Shown: positions 38,653-46,928, counted from the first letter of the stretch. The stretch is 64,000 nt of DNA from an uncultured Aquimarina sp. (GCA_947500505.1 CANMSL010000004.1:248001-312000), one strand, 5' to 3'. Notes: a model not told the origin generated them from the sequence alone. Numbers and translations: made by a program.

Positions 38653-39768
38653 TTAATCTCCATCAGCATCTACAAAATCAACATTTACAGATATAGCCTG
38701 AAGCATATCAACTTTTAGAAAAACAACATTCTTTTGCAACTCATCATACGTATTAAGCATTAGACTATTATTTGTTCTCACTTGTTCAGAAAAATCTTCG
38801 TTCAGGTTAGTTGCTATTATTCTAGCTGCATTAAATTGATTATTAATCAGGCTACTTAAATCTTCCTCATCCTTAATTGTATTAAGAAAATCTAAGTATG
38901 TCTTTAAACTCTGACCTGTGGCACTACTACCAAAATTCTTCCCGTTAAAGAAATCTTGTAATGCGTCAAGATTCGCATTAAAAAGTGTTTTTGACAAATC
39001 ACCTTTATAAATCGCTTCTACTCTGTCATCCAACGGAGTTCCAGAAAATACACCAGCAGGAATACCTATTTTGCCTGCACGTAAGTGTTTTTCATAATGA
39101 AATATAAAATCATTCACTAACTTATCTAATGAACTGGTTGCGGATGAACCATTATTATTTACAAAAGAATCTCTAAAAGTATCTGTCCAATCATTCAACA
39201 CCTCAGAGGTCATATCATCCATTCTGGTAACAAGATCAGTAAGATAATTTTTATAATTTGTACCCGTAGTGGCATCTGTATAGAAACCAACAATAGCGTC
39301 ATCAGAATCAGACAAACCATTAATCAAATAATCCAACGAACCAAAACCTTGTTCATCTTGTTGAGAAACCGAAGTAAGATCATAAGTTCCTGAAGATATA
39401 TTTGCTTCTATATTTGAAACACTAACAGGATACACATTCATAAAATTTCTAAAAGAAATCTCTTCTGCTTTCCCTATTTCAAACATGCTAACAGATTGCC
39501 AAGAGATAAATGCAGTGGACCAAGCCTGTCTTAGAGTTGCTAAATTAGATTCATCCGTTGTATTTACAAAATCCGATGCAGCTACTTTTAATGCAGCCAT
39601 ATCGGTAGAAAAATTTTGATATGCCGGAATTACAATGTTATCTGCTACATTTTCTAACAGTACCTTTCTATCAAAATTATCTGTTGTTTCGCCGCCATCA
39701 TCGCTAGATGAACAGGCAGCCAGAATAAGAACCAAAACGACCACTGTCAAAAACCCAAACTTCTTCAT
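38653..39768 (-). CDS. Imelysin family lipoprotein
   Basis: 371 residues. The lipobox gives Cys19 (LILAAC) followed by SSSDDGGETTD, an acidic stretch of the type that exports lipoproteins to the cell surface in Bacteroidota. The mature part is a helical imelysin fold with two related halves (FSTDMAALKVAASDFVNTTD, then TLRQAWSTAFISWQSVSMFEIG) and the GFGSLDYLING segment. Imelysins (peptidase_M75 name, probably not proteases) are linked to iron uptake. It lies 18 bases upstream of the HTTM gene. TACATTTG on the minus strand (39800-39807) may give it its own promoter. Confidence 0.87.
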   Translation of the reverse strand: MKKFGFLTVVVLVLILAACSSSDDGGETTDNFDRKVLLENVADNIVIPAYQNFSTDMAALKVAASDFVNTTDESNLATLRQAWSTAFISWQSVSMFEIGKAEEISFRNFMNVYPVSVSNIEANISSGTYDLTSVSQQDEQGFGSLDYLINGLSDSDDAIVGFYTDATTGTNYKNYLTDLVTRMDDMTSEVLNDWTDTFRDSFVNNNGSSATSSLDKLVNDFIFHYEKHLRAGKIGIPAGVFSGTPLDDRVEAIYKGDLSKTLFNANLDALQDFFNGKNFGSSATGQSLKTYLDFLNTIKDEEDLSSLINNQFNAARIIATNLNEDFSEQVRTNNSLMLNTYDELQKNVVFLKVDMLQAISVNVDFVDADGD

Positions 39769-39799
39769 CTTATTTTTATTTATTCTTAATAAATTTTTG

Positions 39800-39848
39800 C
39801 AAATGTAAAAAAAGAGGAGGGATTATTATAAAGTCCTGCCTCCTTTTT
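39800..39848 (-). promoter_or_regulatory. Imperfect hairpin plus -7 element between DUF4856 and imelysin genes
   Basis: On the minus strand an imperfect GAGG-rich stem (39808-39848) just past the DUF4856 stop resembles a partial terminator. It is followed at once by TACATTTG (39800-39807), a TAnnTTTG match 32 bases before the imelysin ATG. This layout could lower expression of the downstream genes relative to DUF4856 and allow a second transcript. Confidence 0.4.
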
Positions 39849-39873
39849 ATCATTTTTATATTTTGCTTAATTT

Positions 39874-41100
39874 TTAGCTTCCAGCCTGTGCTACTGTAAA
39901 ATCAAACTTAGATGCGATAGTTTCTGACATTGCATCTAATGTTTCTGGTGTTACATTCCATAAACCATTTGTTCCTCCCATAAGATCATCTATCAAGCTT
40001 TGCACCTCGGTTCTAGTAAAATAGGGAGCAGTACTATCTGGTCTTCTAGTGAATTGTAAACTATAGATAAACCCAAATCCTTCTGAAAGATCGTGGAAAG
40101 CACTTGCATAATCAACAGTAATAGCTTCTAACGATGCTTTTCCTTGTTGTAGATAATAAACAGCTCTTATTGCAATAACTTGTGAAATCTTTTCTCTAAG
40201 AATTGCAGCTTGCTCGTCACGTACAGTATAGTTTTTAGCAACAATAGCAGCTCTACCAAGCTTAAACGCATCATAAATATCATCAGCAATTCCAGCAAAA
40301 TCAGCATCATCTTCTACTCTACCAATATACTTATTAAGAAAATTATCATCATCTCCTATAGTAGCATTAGGATTCGCTGGATCTACAGAAGCTCCATATA
40401 AATAACCATAAGCCTCATCCCATTTGTGCTCCATTGTAGTATAAGGTTTCCCTTCTGCCACAACTCCATTATCATTGTTAGTGATATTATCAGCCTCGTC
40501 AAGAACAGCTGTACCTAGATAGTTATTTAATGCCTGATCTGTCATTAAAGCACCGATCAAACTTTTAGCAAAAGCCTGATTATACTCTAATCCTTTAGCA
40601 TTTATGTATCTATTAGATCCACCTCCAGCTTCCTGAAGAACTCCTGGACTTCCAGCTGTAGCAGTTATTTCCCAGTTAGGAAAAACCTCATCAACCTGAC
40701 CATTAATCCAAGCATCAAAATCAGCTTTTATCGCTGCAGATTCTGTAGCGTTAGAAGAAAAATAATCTCTTGATGCTGCAGTTTTGTTTCTTACACTTTT
40801 ATCCGAAGCGTTTAAATCAGCATCTTCAAAATCATTTGCATTTTCTTGATGATCAAACATAGCATCAATTATGGCTTCTGTACTTGAATTATTGGTTAAT
40901 TCACTCACGATTGCCTCCGCCATTGCTATTCTGGTGGTTTGTCCGCTGAAATTTACTGTATTTTCTCCATCACGTAAAAACTCATAAGTGGCAGGTGCTT
41001 CTACCTGAATAATCGCACTTGTATCATCATCCGAAGAACATGAAGTTAAAATAACACTTCCTGACACACATAAAACTCCGATTAGGCTTTTGATTTTCAT
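39874..41100 (-). CDS. DUF4856 surface lipoprotein
   Basis: 408 residues. The lipobox ends at Cys21 (SVILTSC), followed by SSDDDTS, an acidic surface-export signal. The mature sequence (PATYEFLRDGENTVNFSGQTTRIAMAEAIVSEL, MEHKWDEAYGYLYGAS, AFHDLSEGFGFIYSLQF) matches DUF4856, a helical imelysin-like family repeatedly found beside imelysins in Bacteroidota iron loci. First gene of the operon. Its promoter (TTG-N19-TATATTTG) is flanked on both sides by the 16-bp box also found at the heme locus at 50.9 kb, pointing to metal-dependent repression. Confidence 0.87.
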   Translation of the reverse strand: MKIKSLIGVLCVSGSVILTSCSSDDDTSAIIQVEAPATYEFLRDGENTVNFSGQTTRIAMAEAIVSELTNNSSTEAIIDAMFDHQENANDFEDADLNASDKSVRNKTAASRDYFSSNATESAAIKADFDAWINGQVDEVFPNWEITATAGSPGVLQEAGGGSNRYINAKGLEYNQAFAKSLIGALMTDQALNNYLGTAVLDEADNITNNDNGVVAEGKPYTTMEHKWDEAYGYLYGASVDPANPNATIGDDDNFLNKYIGRVEDDADFAGIADDIYDAFKLGRAAIVAKNYTVRDEQAAILREKISQVIAIRAVYYLQQGKASLEAITVDYASAFHDLSEGFGFIYSLQFTRRPDSTAPYFTRTEVQSLIDDLMGGTNGLWNVTPETLDAMSETIASKFDFTVAQAGS

Positions 41101-41106
41101 TGATTT

Positions 41107-41200
41107 TTATTTAGACTTATTACAAATAGTTAATTATTAAGATGCAAATATATGTATCAAAATACATTTTGCAAACTTTATTTATAATAAATCTAAATAA
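41107..41200 (-). promoter_or_regulatory. Iron-operon promoter flanked by an inverted pair of 16-bp boxes
   Basis: On the minus strand, TTG (41172-41174), 19 bases, then TATATTTG (41145-41152) is a consensus Bacteroidota promoter for the DUF4856 operon. Box 1 TTATTTAGACTTATTA (41107-41122, plus strand) lies in the leader. Box 2, the inverted TTATTTAGATTTATTA (41185-41200 on the minus strand), lies just upstream of the -33. The two differ by one base. The same box pair surrounds the heme receptor promoter at 50907-50978. A Fur- or DtxR-type repressor is a reasonable inference, not shown. Confidence 0.7.
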
Positions 41201-41305
41201 ACTTACATTTTAACAATATTACATTTATGATGTTGAACTAAACTCTTCATTTATAGAAAAACAGTTCTTTTTAGAATATAGAATACTATAGAATTGAGAA
41301 TAGTC

Positions 41306-41776
41306 TTAAAGCTTTATTATTTTATGGGGTGTATTTTTTCTGAGTTCTCTTGTCCAATCAATAAGAGCTTCCATCTCTTTTTTTTCTAAATCACCGTGGA
41401 TCCAAGTATACGATGAAAGTGGCATTTCTCCTTTTTCTACCTCTTCTATCAACTCATCTAACTTATGATCTTTTTTCTTATCAGAATACCCTTCCCAATC
41501 AGAAACATTAAAGTGTTCTTTTCCCTCATCAATGTGATGAGCTAACCAATAAGAAACTGGTGCCATTTCTGCATACCAGGGATATACGGTTTGGTTGCTG
41601 TGACAATCATAACAGTTATTTCTTAAAATTTCTTTTATTTCGGGAGTAGGGTTTGTTTCGTTTTCAAAATAAGCAACTGATTCGTAACCCGATTCATTTT
41701 TATCCGGTCTTATAAATTGTATGATTACCAATACTACCAACAATAACAATCCTACTTTTTTTAATACGTTTTTCAT
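41306..41776 (-). CDS. Heme-binding domain protein (CxxCH)
   Basis: 156 residues. An N-terminal membrane anchor (VGLLLLVVLVIIQFI, residues 8-22) precedes a periplasmic domain. NNCYDCHSNQTVYPWYAEMAPVSYWLAHHIDEG contains the heme motif C55-x-x-C58-H59 and the conserved P-W-Y and H-H segment of the small Haem_bd family. The C-terminal part (PLSSYTWIHGDLEKKEMEALIDWT) completes the family. It is a probable periplasmic c-type cytochrome or redox partner. It is transcribed alone, between the iron operon promoter and the HMG-CoA lyase fragment. Confidence 0.85.
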   Translation of the reverse strand: MKNVLKKVGLLLLVVLVIIQFIRPDKNESGYESVAYFENETNPTPEIKEILRNNCYDCHSNQTVYPWYAEMAPVSYWLAHHIDEGKEHFNVSDWEGYSDKKKDHKLDELIEEVEKGEMPLSSYTWIHGDLEKKEMEALIDWTRELRKNTPHKIIKL

Positions 41777-41805
41777 TTCTATTCTATTAATTTATCTTTT
41801 TAATT

Positions 41806-41955
41806 ATATGCTGTGAATATCTTTGTAGCTTCATTATGCGAAGACTCAAAACTCATCATTTTAATATTGGTAACTGCTTTTTTATTGATACTATAAAAAA
41901 GTATAAGTTTAGTTGATATATTACCCGTCAATTCATTTGCCTTTAGATTTCTTTA
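41806..41955 (-). pseudogene. Duplicated 3' end of the HMG-CoA lyase gene (remnant)
   Basis: This stretch aligns without gaps to 47265-47414, the 3' end of the intact HMG-CoA lyase gene. The first 75 bases differ at only four positions; the rest is about 60 percent identical. On the minus strand it still reads in frame to the stop, ending TNIKMMSFESSHNEATKI followed by FTAYN. It lacks the catalytic GGCP segment and any start, so it cannot be functional. It lies 31 bases beyond the stop of the sigma regulator gene and makes the intervening 5.3 kb a segment flanked by direct repeats. Confidence 0.85.
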
Positions 41956-41986
41956 TTTCGTCAAAACTAATCATATAGCACCAAAA

Positions 41987-42790
41987 TTATAGTTTTTCTA
42001 AAATCTCTTTTGCCTCTTTATATTTATAATTATTTGGATCCTTAAGGATAAAAGAAAGCATTTCCTTAGCTTCTACTTTCTTATCAAATTTCAAATACAC
42101 CAACACCTTATACCAAAAAGCCCTTGTATTATCTATATTATCTGAATTTTCCAGCAATGTAAGCTGTTCTATAGCTTTTTCTAATTCATTTTTTTCTGAA
42201 TAAATTAGCCCTGTGTAAATATAAATAAGAGGATCTACCCCTTCTGCATCCTTTTCTATATATTCATTAAAATCAGATAAAGACTTATCAAACTGTTTAT
42301 TTCTAAAATTTGATTTTGCACTTGTTAATAATGAAGATTTCCCGGACCTACTCGTAAAAGAAGGAAGCTCTTCTATTTTATAATAGTCTGCATATAAATC
42401 TTTCTCTGAATACTTCAAGAAGAAAAAACTAATCACGAAAACAACCGCAGCCGCAGTCGATGCAACATAATAAAATATACGTTTGCTTGATTTATTTTGT
42501 GATAGTCCATTATGATACTTATATTTTTCCTCTAAAAGAATAGCTTGTATTTTTTCTCCTTGTTCACTTCCTATATATTCTTTTAATTTTCTATTATATT
42601 CTGAATTATCAGAGATCGTATCATCTTCAACGTCTTCGTTAAGATGAAAATTAATGGATTGATATAGTGCAACCTCTTCCTGCAAAGCTGAATTACCGAT
42701 CATTTCTTTTTGAAATTGTTTCATTTCGACATCAGACATAGCTCCACTAAGAAATCGTTCTATTTGCTCGTGTATTTCTCCTTCTATCAT
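41987..42790 (-). CDS. Membrane anti-sigma-like protein with TPR-like C-terminus
   Basis: 267 residues. The cytoplasmic N-terminus (1-104: IHEQIERFLSGAMSDVEMKQFQKEM, NSALQEEVALYQSINF) looks like Bacteroidota anti-sigma proteins. One membrane helix follows (about 105-126, IFYYVASTAAAVVFVISFFF). The periplasmic C-terminus (145-267) has TPR-like helical pairs (FDKSLSDFNEYIEKDAE, LIYIYTGLIYSEKNELEKAIEQLTLLEN). Its ATG overlaps the sigma gene stop by four bases (ATGA), so the two are coupled. It is the expected inhibitor or sensor of that sigma factor. The link to the CHAT protein across the divergent promoter is an inference. Confidence 0.8.
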   Translation of the reverse strand: MIEGEIHEQIERFLSGAMSDVEMKQFQKEMIGNSALQEEVALYQSINFHLNEDVEDDTISDNSEYNRKLKEYIGSEQGEKIQAILLEEKYKYHNGLSQNKSSKRIFYYVASTAAAVVFVISFFFLKYSEKDLYADYYKIEELPSFTSRSGKSSLLTSAKSNFRNKQFDKSLSDFNEYIEKDAEGVDPLIYIYTGLIYSEKNELEKAIEQLTLLENSDNIDNTRAFWYKVLVYLKFDKKVEAKEMLSFILKDPNNYKYKEAKEILEKL

Positions 42791-43353
42791 CCTTTCAATT
42801 TTTTGTAATTATCATCTTTTTTAATCAAATCCGCCAGTTGTTTCTTACATTTAAAAACGCGCTGAAAAGCTACATTTTCTGAAGCATATTTAAACTGTTT
42901 TACAATGGCGTTGTAAGATATTTTTTCAAAATACGCTCTTAACAATGCTTGACAATTAGGGGACAATAATCTAATTTTTTCATCAAAAAGTTCCCATCGT
43001 TCTTGTAGTATTATAGCCTCACTATGATCATATTCCTCCCTTGTTAGTGTCTTAACCTCCTCTTTTCTTACCCACTTTTTTCTATAATTTAATTCTTTTC
43101 TCCATAAATTTCTGCACATGGTGAATACATACGCCTCGAAAGAAGATTTTATTTCTACTTCATCAATTTTTAACCGTATCGTTAACTGAAACAGAGCATT
43201 GTGAAAGATTTCTTCCGCATCTTGATGTTTTCCCTTATTTTTAAAAACAAAATCCCTTACTTTTGGAAAAATGTTAGTATAAATAATTTGAATGGTCTTT
43301 CTATCGCCATTACGCAATCCTTCAAGATAATTTGAATCTTTTTTTTCGAACAT
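42787..43353 (-). CDS. RNA polymerase sigma-70 family factor (ECF-like)
   Basis: 188 residues. Region 2 (about 20-85): KTIQIIYTNIFPKVRDFVFKNKGKHQDAEEIFHNALFQLTIRL with the FEAYVFTMCRNLWRKELN segment. Region 4 (about 125-180): LLSPNCQALLRAYFEKISYNAIVKQFKYASENVAFQRVFKCKKQL, a helix-turn-helix. No region 3 or 1, so it is ECF-like. It is transcribed divergently from the lipoprotein and CHAT genes and is followed by the membrane anti-sigma-like gene. A 7-bp dyad TTTTGCT/AGCAAAA (43373-43379 and 43395-43401) lies in the divergent gap and might be its target, which is speculative. Confidence 0.88.
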   Translation of the reverse strand: MFEKKDSNYLEGLRNGDRKTIQIIYTNIFPKVRDFVFKNKGKHQDAEEIFHNALFQLTIRLKIDEVEIKSSFEAYVFTMCRNLWRKELNYRKKWVRKEEVKTLTREEYDHSEAIILQERWELFDEKIRLLSPNCQALLRAYFEKISYNAIVKQFKYASENVAFQRVFKCKKQLADLIKKDDNYKKLKG

Positions 43354-43431
43354 TAATGTTTAAGGGTAAGATTTTTGCTCTTATAGAACATAGAAGCAAA
43401 ATAACATATTTAATATCAATTTTTTAAAATT

Positions 43432-43863
43432 ATGAAAATAAAAAAATTAATTCCTGCTGTATTTACTTTATTTATAATTGGTTGCTCGGTTGACGAATCA
43501 AAGGAATTATTGACGCTAGAAGAAAAGCTGGTTACCATTGAAAAATCAGGTAAAGAAATTAATCAAAGTAATCGTGATTCATCTGATTGTGATGAAACAA
43601 ATCGCACCATTAAAATATTTTGGAGAGTTCCTTTAACCAATTCCCAAAAGGCTGACATACGAACTTTCTTTGAACAAAAGTATGGAAAACACCCTTTAAC
43701 CTCTATTGACCCGAATGGTAGAAATGAAATCTGGATGTTTAACCTAAGTATTATTCAACTTCCTGCGTTATTAAATAATTCGGGAATAGATAAGTGTGAT
43801 CTTGCTAATGATGTGGTAAAAGAAGCAATTATAGTGCAAGAAGAAATAGATTTAGATGATTAA
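43432..43863 (+). CDS. Small lipoprotein of the sigma/CHAT module
   Basis: 143 residues. Lipobox TLFIIGC with Cys18 followed by SVDESKE. The mature part is unrecognised: a polar helix (LTLEEKLVTIEKSGKEINQ), then a compact domain (TIKIFWRVPLTNSQKADIRTFFEQKYG, EIWMFNLSIIQLPALLNNSGIDKC) and an acidic tail. The ferredoxin-like pattern with a single repeat resembles protease-propeptide or inhibitor folds, but that is only an impression. It overlaps the CHAT gene by eight bases, so the two are translationally coupled. A role as substrate, inhibitor or ligand of the CHAT protein is possible. Confidence 0.7.
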   Translation: MKIKKLIPAVFTLFIIGCSVDESKELLTLEEKLVTIEKSGKEINQSNRDSSDCDETNRTIKIFWRVPLTNSQKADIRTFFEQKYGKHPLTSIDPNGRNEIWMFNLSIIQLPALLNNSGIDKCDLANDVVKEAIIVQEEIDLDD

Positions 43864-46594
43864 ACCAAGTCAGTTTTTGAAGGAACTGTATCCTTTATTT
43901 TTTCTTATTTCCAGTATTCTTGTAGCTCAGGAAGAAATCTATACACATATACATTCATTGCCAATTAATGATAGTATCAAATCATTAAAAATAGATAGTT
44001 TATTAACTCAAAATATCAATGAGCAAAAATTTCTAGCTGTAGATATTATTGGTAATAAATATGCCAATTGGCATTATAAAAACAAAAGAGTTTCTAGTTC
44101 GATACAAGCTCTTCTACTTTCCATAAAGTATCATCAAAGAGATGCTAAATATTTGCAAAGAAAATATTATAAACTTGCACAATTTTATGCTCAGCTAGAA
44201 AATAACGAAGAAAGTATTAAAGCGTATAAGGAGGTTGTTAAAATAGACGCTGACCCTGTAAGAACAGCGAGAGCTTGCACTTTGCTTGGATATTCATATT
44301 TTGAAAATGGGGATTATCATAAATCTCAACAATATTATGAGATCGCCGAAAAAAAGTTTAGAAAAGAAAAACAACTGGATCGTTTAATCAACAACCATAT
44401 TTACTCATCCAATACATATTCGCGGATTAACACAAAAACTGCTCAAAAAAAAATAATCAAAAACTTACTTGAAGCGGATTCGATTAGTAAAATAACAACT
44501 ATCCCCCTCAATATAATTCTTAAAATTAAAAAATCTCTTCTATCTTATTATGTCGATTACGAAACCAGAAATACTGAATTGGGAGAAAAATATGGGTTGG
44601 AAACATTACAAATAGCAAAACAATTGGAAGATTCTTTAGAGATATCCGGAACCTACAATTTGTTAGGTACATTGTATGATCACTCAGCTCCGAAAATAGG
44701 CATCTCATACTATGAAAAAGCATTAAAATTTAACACACAATCAAAATATATTCGATCCATTTCTTATGCCAATATGGGACTTTGCAACAGCAAGTTAAAG
44801 AATTATGAAAAAAGTATTTCCAATTTTCATACTGCTTTAGAACTCATCACTGAATTCGATTTTAGAACATACAATATAGAAGTTATTGAAAAAGTATTAC
44901 ATCAGTATTTTGATAAGGATAACAATTTATGGGTTATTATTAATAACCTTGCGGAGGTTCATTTATTAAAATATGAGCATGATCAAGATATATCTTCTCT
45001 AGAAAAATCTATTCACTTTTTTAGAATCGCAGACAAAATAATAGATTTTTACAATAAAAATACCGATGAAAAAAACACAAAACTAATATGGCGTCGTAAG
45101 GCTACTGAACTTTATGGAAGAGCTTTAAAAGCTACTTTTTTATCTAAAAGAATCGATATTGCTCATCTTTTCATGGAAAAAAATAAGGCACTTCTGCTTT
45201 ATGAAGAGAACAATAAGCGACAACAACTTCAAAATATTAAATTAAGTCAGGATATTTTAGATCATAAATTAGCACTTCAAAAAAAGATTTTGTTATTAGA
45301 AAAATCTAAATCATTATCTGAAGACAAAAAGATATCTCTGTTAAAATATAAACAAACACTAAAAAAACTTTTGGATAGCATCCAAACGATCTCGCCCAAC
45401 AATTTAAGTTTAAAAAAAACATATACCCCGAAGTCAATTCCCGAAATTCAGGCTTCTCTAGACACTAATGAAGTAATACTCGAATACCATTTAAATGTAG
45501 ACGAGGGTTATGGTATTTATCCGAACACTAATAAAATCTACCTTATCTGTATCAGTAAAGAAAAAGAATTCTTATTAGAAATTAATACTCCTAAAAATTT
45601 TAAACATTCTATACAGCAACTTAACCAAAAACAATTAAAACCATTTCGAAATGATCAAGACGTAACAGAGTTTACTGCATTATCCTTACACATATATAAC
45701 AAACTATTTCCGGTAGAGATTCGGGAGATTATTCGGGATAAAAGACTTATTATCATTCCAGACAATTATTTGAGTATAATTCCTATGGAAAGTTTAGTTG
45801 TTTCAGAAAAAATACCAAATGATTATCTCATCAATTATCATCAAATAAGTTATAAATACAGCTGTACATTTCACGATCAGAATAAAATTAAGAATGATTT
45901 AGTATTGCAGGATCAGAATTATGCAGCTTTTGCTCCTGTATATTTTAATGATCAAGAATTACCGGAATTAGAAGAAAGCATAGCCGAAGTCTCCTTATTA
46001 CATAAGTATTTTAACGGTCAGGTGTTCTTAGAAGAAAAAGCCACGAAACAGTCTTTTTTGAATATTTTAGAAAAAACGAGTATCATCCACTTAGCCACTC
46101 ACGCTGATGCCAATGACTCTATTGCACCTTGGATAGCTTTTAGTGATCAAAAAATGTTTTTAAATGAATTAAGCCTGTTACCAAACAATGCCTCTTTGGT
46201 AATTTTAAGTGCTTGTAATACTACCAGTGGTAAAATAGAAACTGGAGAGGGAGTTATGAGTTTAGCAAGAGGTTTTTATTATGGAGGAGTCCAAACTACA
46301 ATCTCCTCCTTATGGAATGTTGATGACAAATCTTCACAATTTATTTTTAAAGATTTTTATCGTAATTTAAATCAAGGCACATCTAAATCAAAAGCGCTTC
46401 ATAGTGCTAAAATAAATTACTTAAAAAACCATGTGGGATCTGAGGCATCTCCATATTATTGGGCTTCATTAATACTGATTGGAAATACAGATTCTTTACA
46501 ACAAAATAATCGGATTAATGTATTATTATTAATATCTATTGTTTGTGTTCTTATAATATCGATTCTTTATATAAAAAAGAAATCAATATTCTGA
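43856..46594 (+). CDS. Membrane-anchored TPR-CHAT protein (caspase-like)
   Basis: 912 residues. A signal-peptide-like start (LYPLFFLISSILVAQ) is followed by tetratricopeptide helices to about residue 450 (KLAQFYAQLENNEESIKAYKEV; ARACTLLGYSYFENGDYHKSQQYYE) and a coiled linker. A C-terminal CHAT protease-like domain follows (about 540-880). The catalytic pair is visible: His749 in HLATH (745-749) and Cys787 in ILSACNT, with GEGVMSLARGFYYGG and TISSLWNVDD typical of CHAT. A membrane helix (about 887-906) and a KKKSIF tail close the protein, which would place the protease domain in the periplasm. It is coupled to the lipoprotein gene and divergent from the sigma/anti-sigma pair. Confidence 0.9.
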   Translation: MIKPSQFLKELYPLFFLISSILVAQEEIYTHIHSLPINDSIKSLKIDSLLTQNINEQKFLAVDIIGNKYANWHYKNKRVSSSIQALLLSIKYHQRDAKYLQRKYYKLAQFYAQLENNEESIKAYKEVVKIDADPVRTARACTLLGYSYFENGDYHKSQQYYEIAEKKFRKEKQLDRLINNHIYSSNTYSRINTKTAQKKIIKNLLEADSISKITTIPLNIILKIKKSLLSYYVDYETRNTELGEKYGLETLQIAKQLEDSLEISGTYNLLGTLYDHSAPKIGISYYEKALKFNTQSKYIRSISYANMGLCNSKLKNYEKSISNFHTALELITEFDFRTYNIEVIEKVLHQYFDKDNNLWVIINNLAEVHLLKYEHDQDISSLEKSIHFFRIADKIIDFYNKNTDEKNTKLIWRRKATELYGRALKATFLSKRIDIAHLFMEKNKALLLYEENNKRQQLQNIKLSQDILDHKLALQKKILLLEKSKSLSEDKKISLLKYKQTLKKLLDSIQTISPNNLSLKKTYTPKSIPEIQASLDTNEVILEYHLNVDEGYGIYPNTNKIYLICISKEKEFLLEINTPKNFKHSIQQLNQKQLKPFRNDQDVTEFTALSLHIYNKLFPVEIREIIRDKRLIIIPDNYLSIIPMESLVVSEKIPNDYLINYHQISYKYSCTFHDQNKIKNDLVLQDQNYAAFAPVYFNDQELPELEESIAEVSLLHKYFNGQVFLEEKATKQSFLNILEKTSIIHLATHADANDSIAPWIAFSDQKMFLNELSLLPNNASLVILSACNTTSGKIETGEGVMSLARGFYYGGVQTTISSLWNVDDKSSQFIFKDFYRNLNQGTSKSKALHSAKINYLKNHVGSEASPYYWASLILIGNTDSLQQNNRINVLLLISIVCVLIISILYIKKKSIF

Positions 46595-46691
46595 TTGGTA
46601 GGATATTTAAATACATTCTTAAAATCGAGATTGCACTTATCTCTATAAATTATATATCAATACATCCACAAAGGGTTTTCCAATATAATTT

Positions 46692-46738
46692 TAAAGAAAA
46701 AAAACTTGTAAAACGAATATACACTCGTTTTACAAGTT
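46692..46738 (-). terminator. Strong terminator of the peptide gene
   Basis: A perfect 14-bp stem AACTTGTAAAACGA (46703-46716) / TCGTTTTACAAGTT (46725-46738) with an 8-base loop, followed on the minus strand by a T-rich tract. It lies 10 bases past the stop of the small peptide gene and is clearly oriented to it; it may also stop read-through from the CHAT gene. Confidence 0.85.
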
Positions 46739-46748
46739 ATTCATCGAT

Positions 46749-46928
46749 TTATAGATGACAAGGTCCACATACTGCTTCACCACCATGGGAATGTCCTATG
46801 ATACAGCCCGGACCAGATGGACATCGACCTTCTCCAAGACCAATTGGTCCAAATCCTCCAGCTATACTCTGTTGTGCGTGTTTTTCTAATTTCTGAACTC
46901 CATCTAATTTTAAAATGCTATTTAACAT
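46749..46928 (-). CDS. Double-glycine-leader, cysteine-rich peptide precursor (bacteriocin-like)
   Basis: 59 codons, ATG at 46926-46928 and TAA at 46749-46751. The leader (residues 1-25) has KLDGVQKLEKHAQQSIAGG, the pattern of GG-type leaders cleaved by C39-peptidase ABC exporters, with hydrophobic residues spaced before Gly24-Gly25. The 34-residue core is rich in Gly, Pro and His and holds four cysteines (36, 42, 54, 57: RCPSGPGC, then VCGPCHL). Such precursors in Bacteroidota are usually bacteriocin- or pheromone-like natural products. No C39 exporter or maturation enzyme is in the window. A strong terminator follows and two dyads lie upstream, which supports a real gene. Confidence 0.8.
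   Translation of the reverse strand: MLNSILKLDGVQKLEKHAQQSIAGGFGPIGLGEGRCPSGPGCIIGHSHGGEAVCGPCHL

Noticed and set aside
43373..43401. TTTTGCT/AGCAAAA dyad between the sigma and lipoprotein genes as a proven operator
   Set aside because: Only a 7-bp A/T-rich dyad with no second copy seen; mentioned in the sigma entry but too weak for its own call.
46543..46758. 71-codon plus-strand frame overlapping the end of the CHAT gene and the terminator
   Set aside because: It runs through the CHAT membrane helix in another frame and through the peptide gene's terminator hairpin; the real gene here is on the minus strand.
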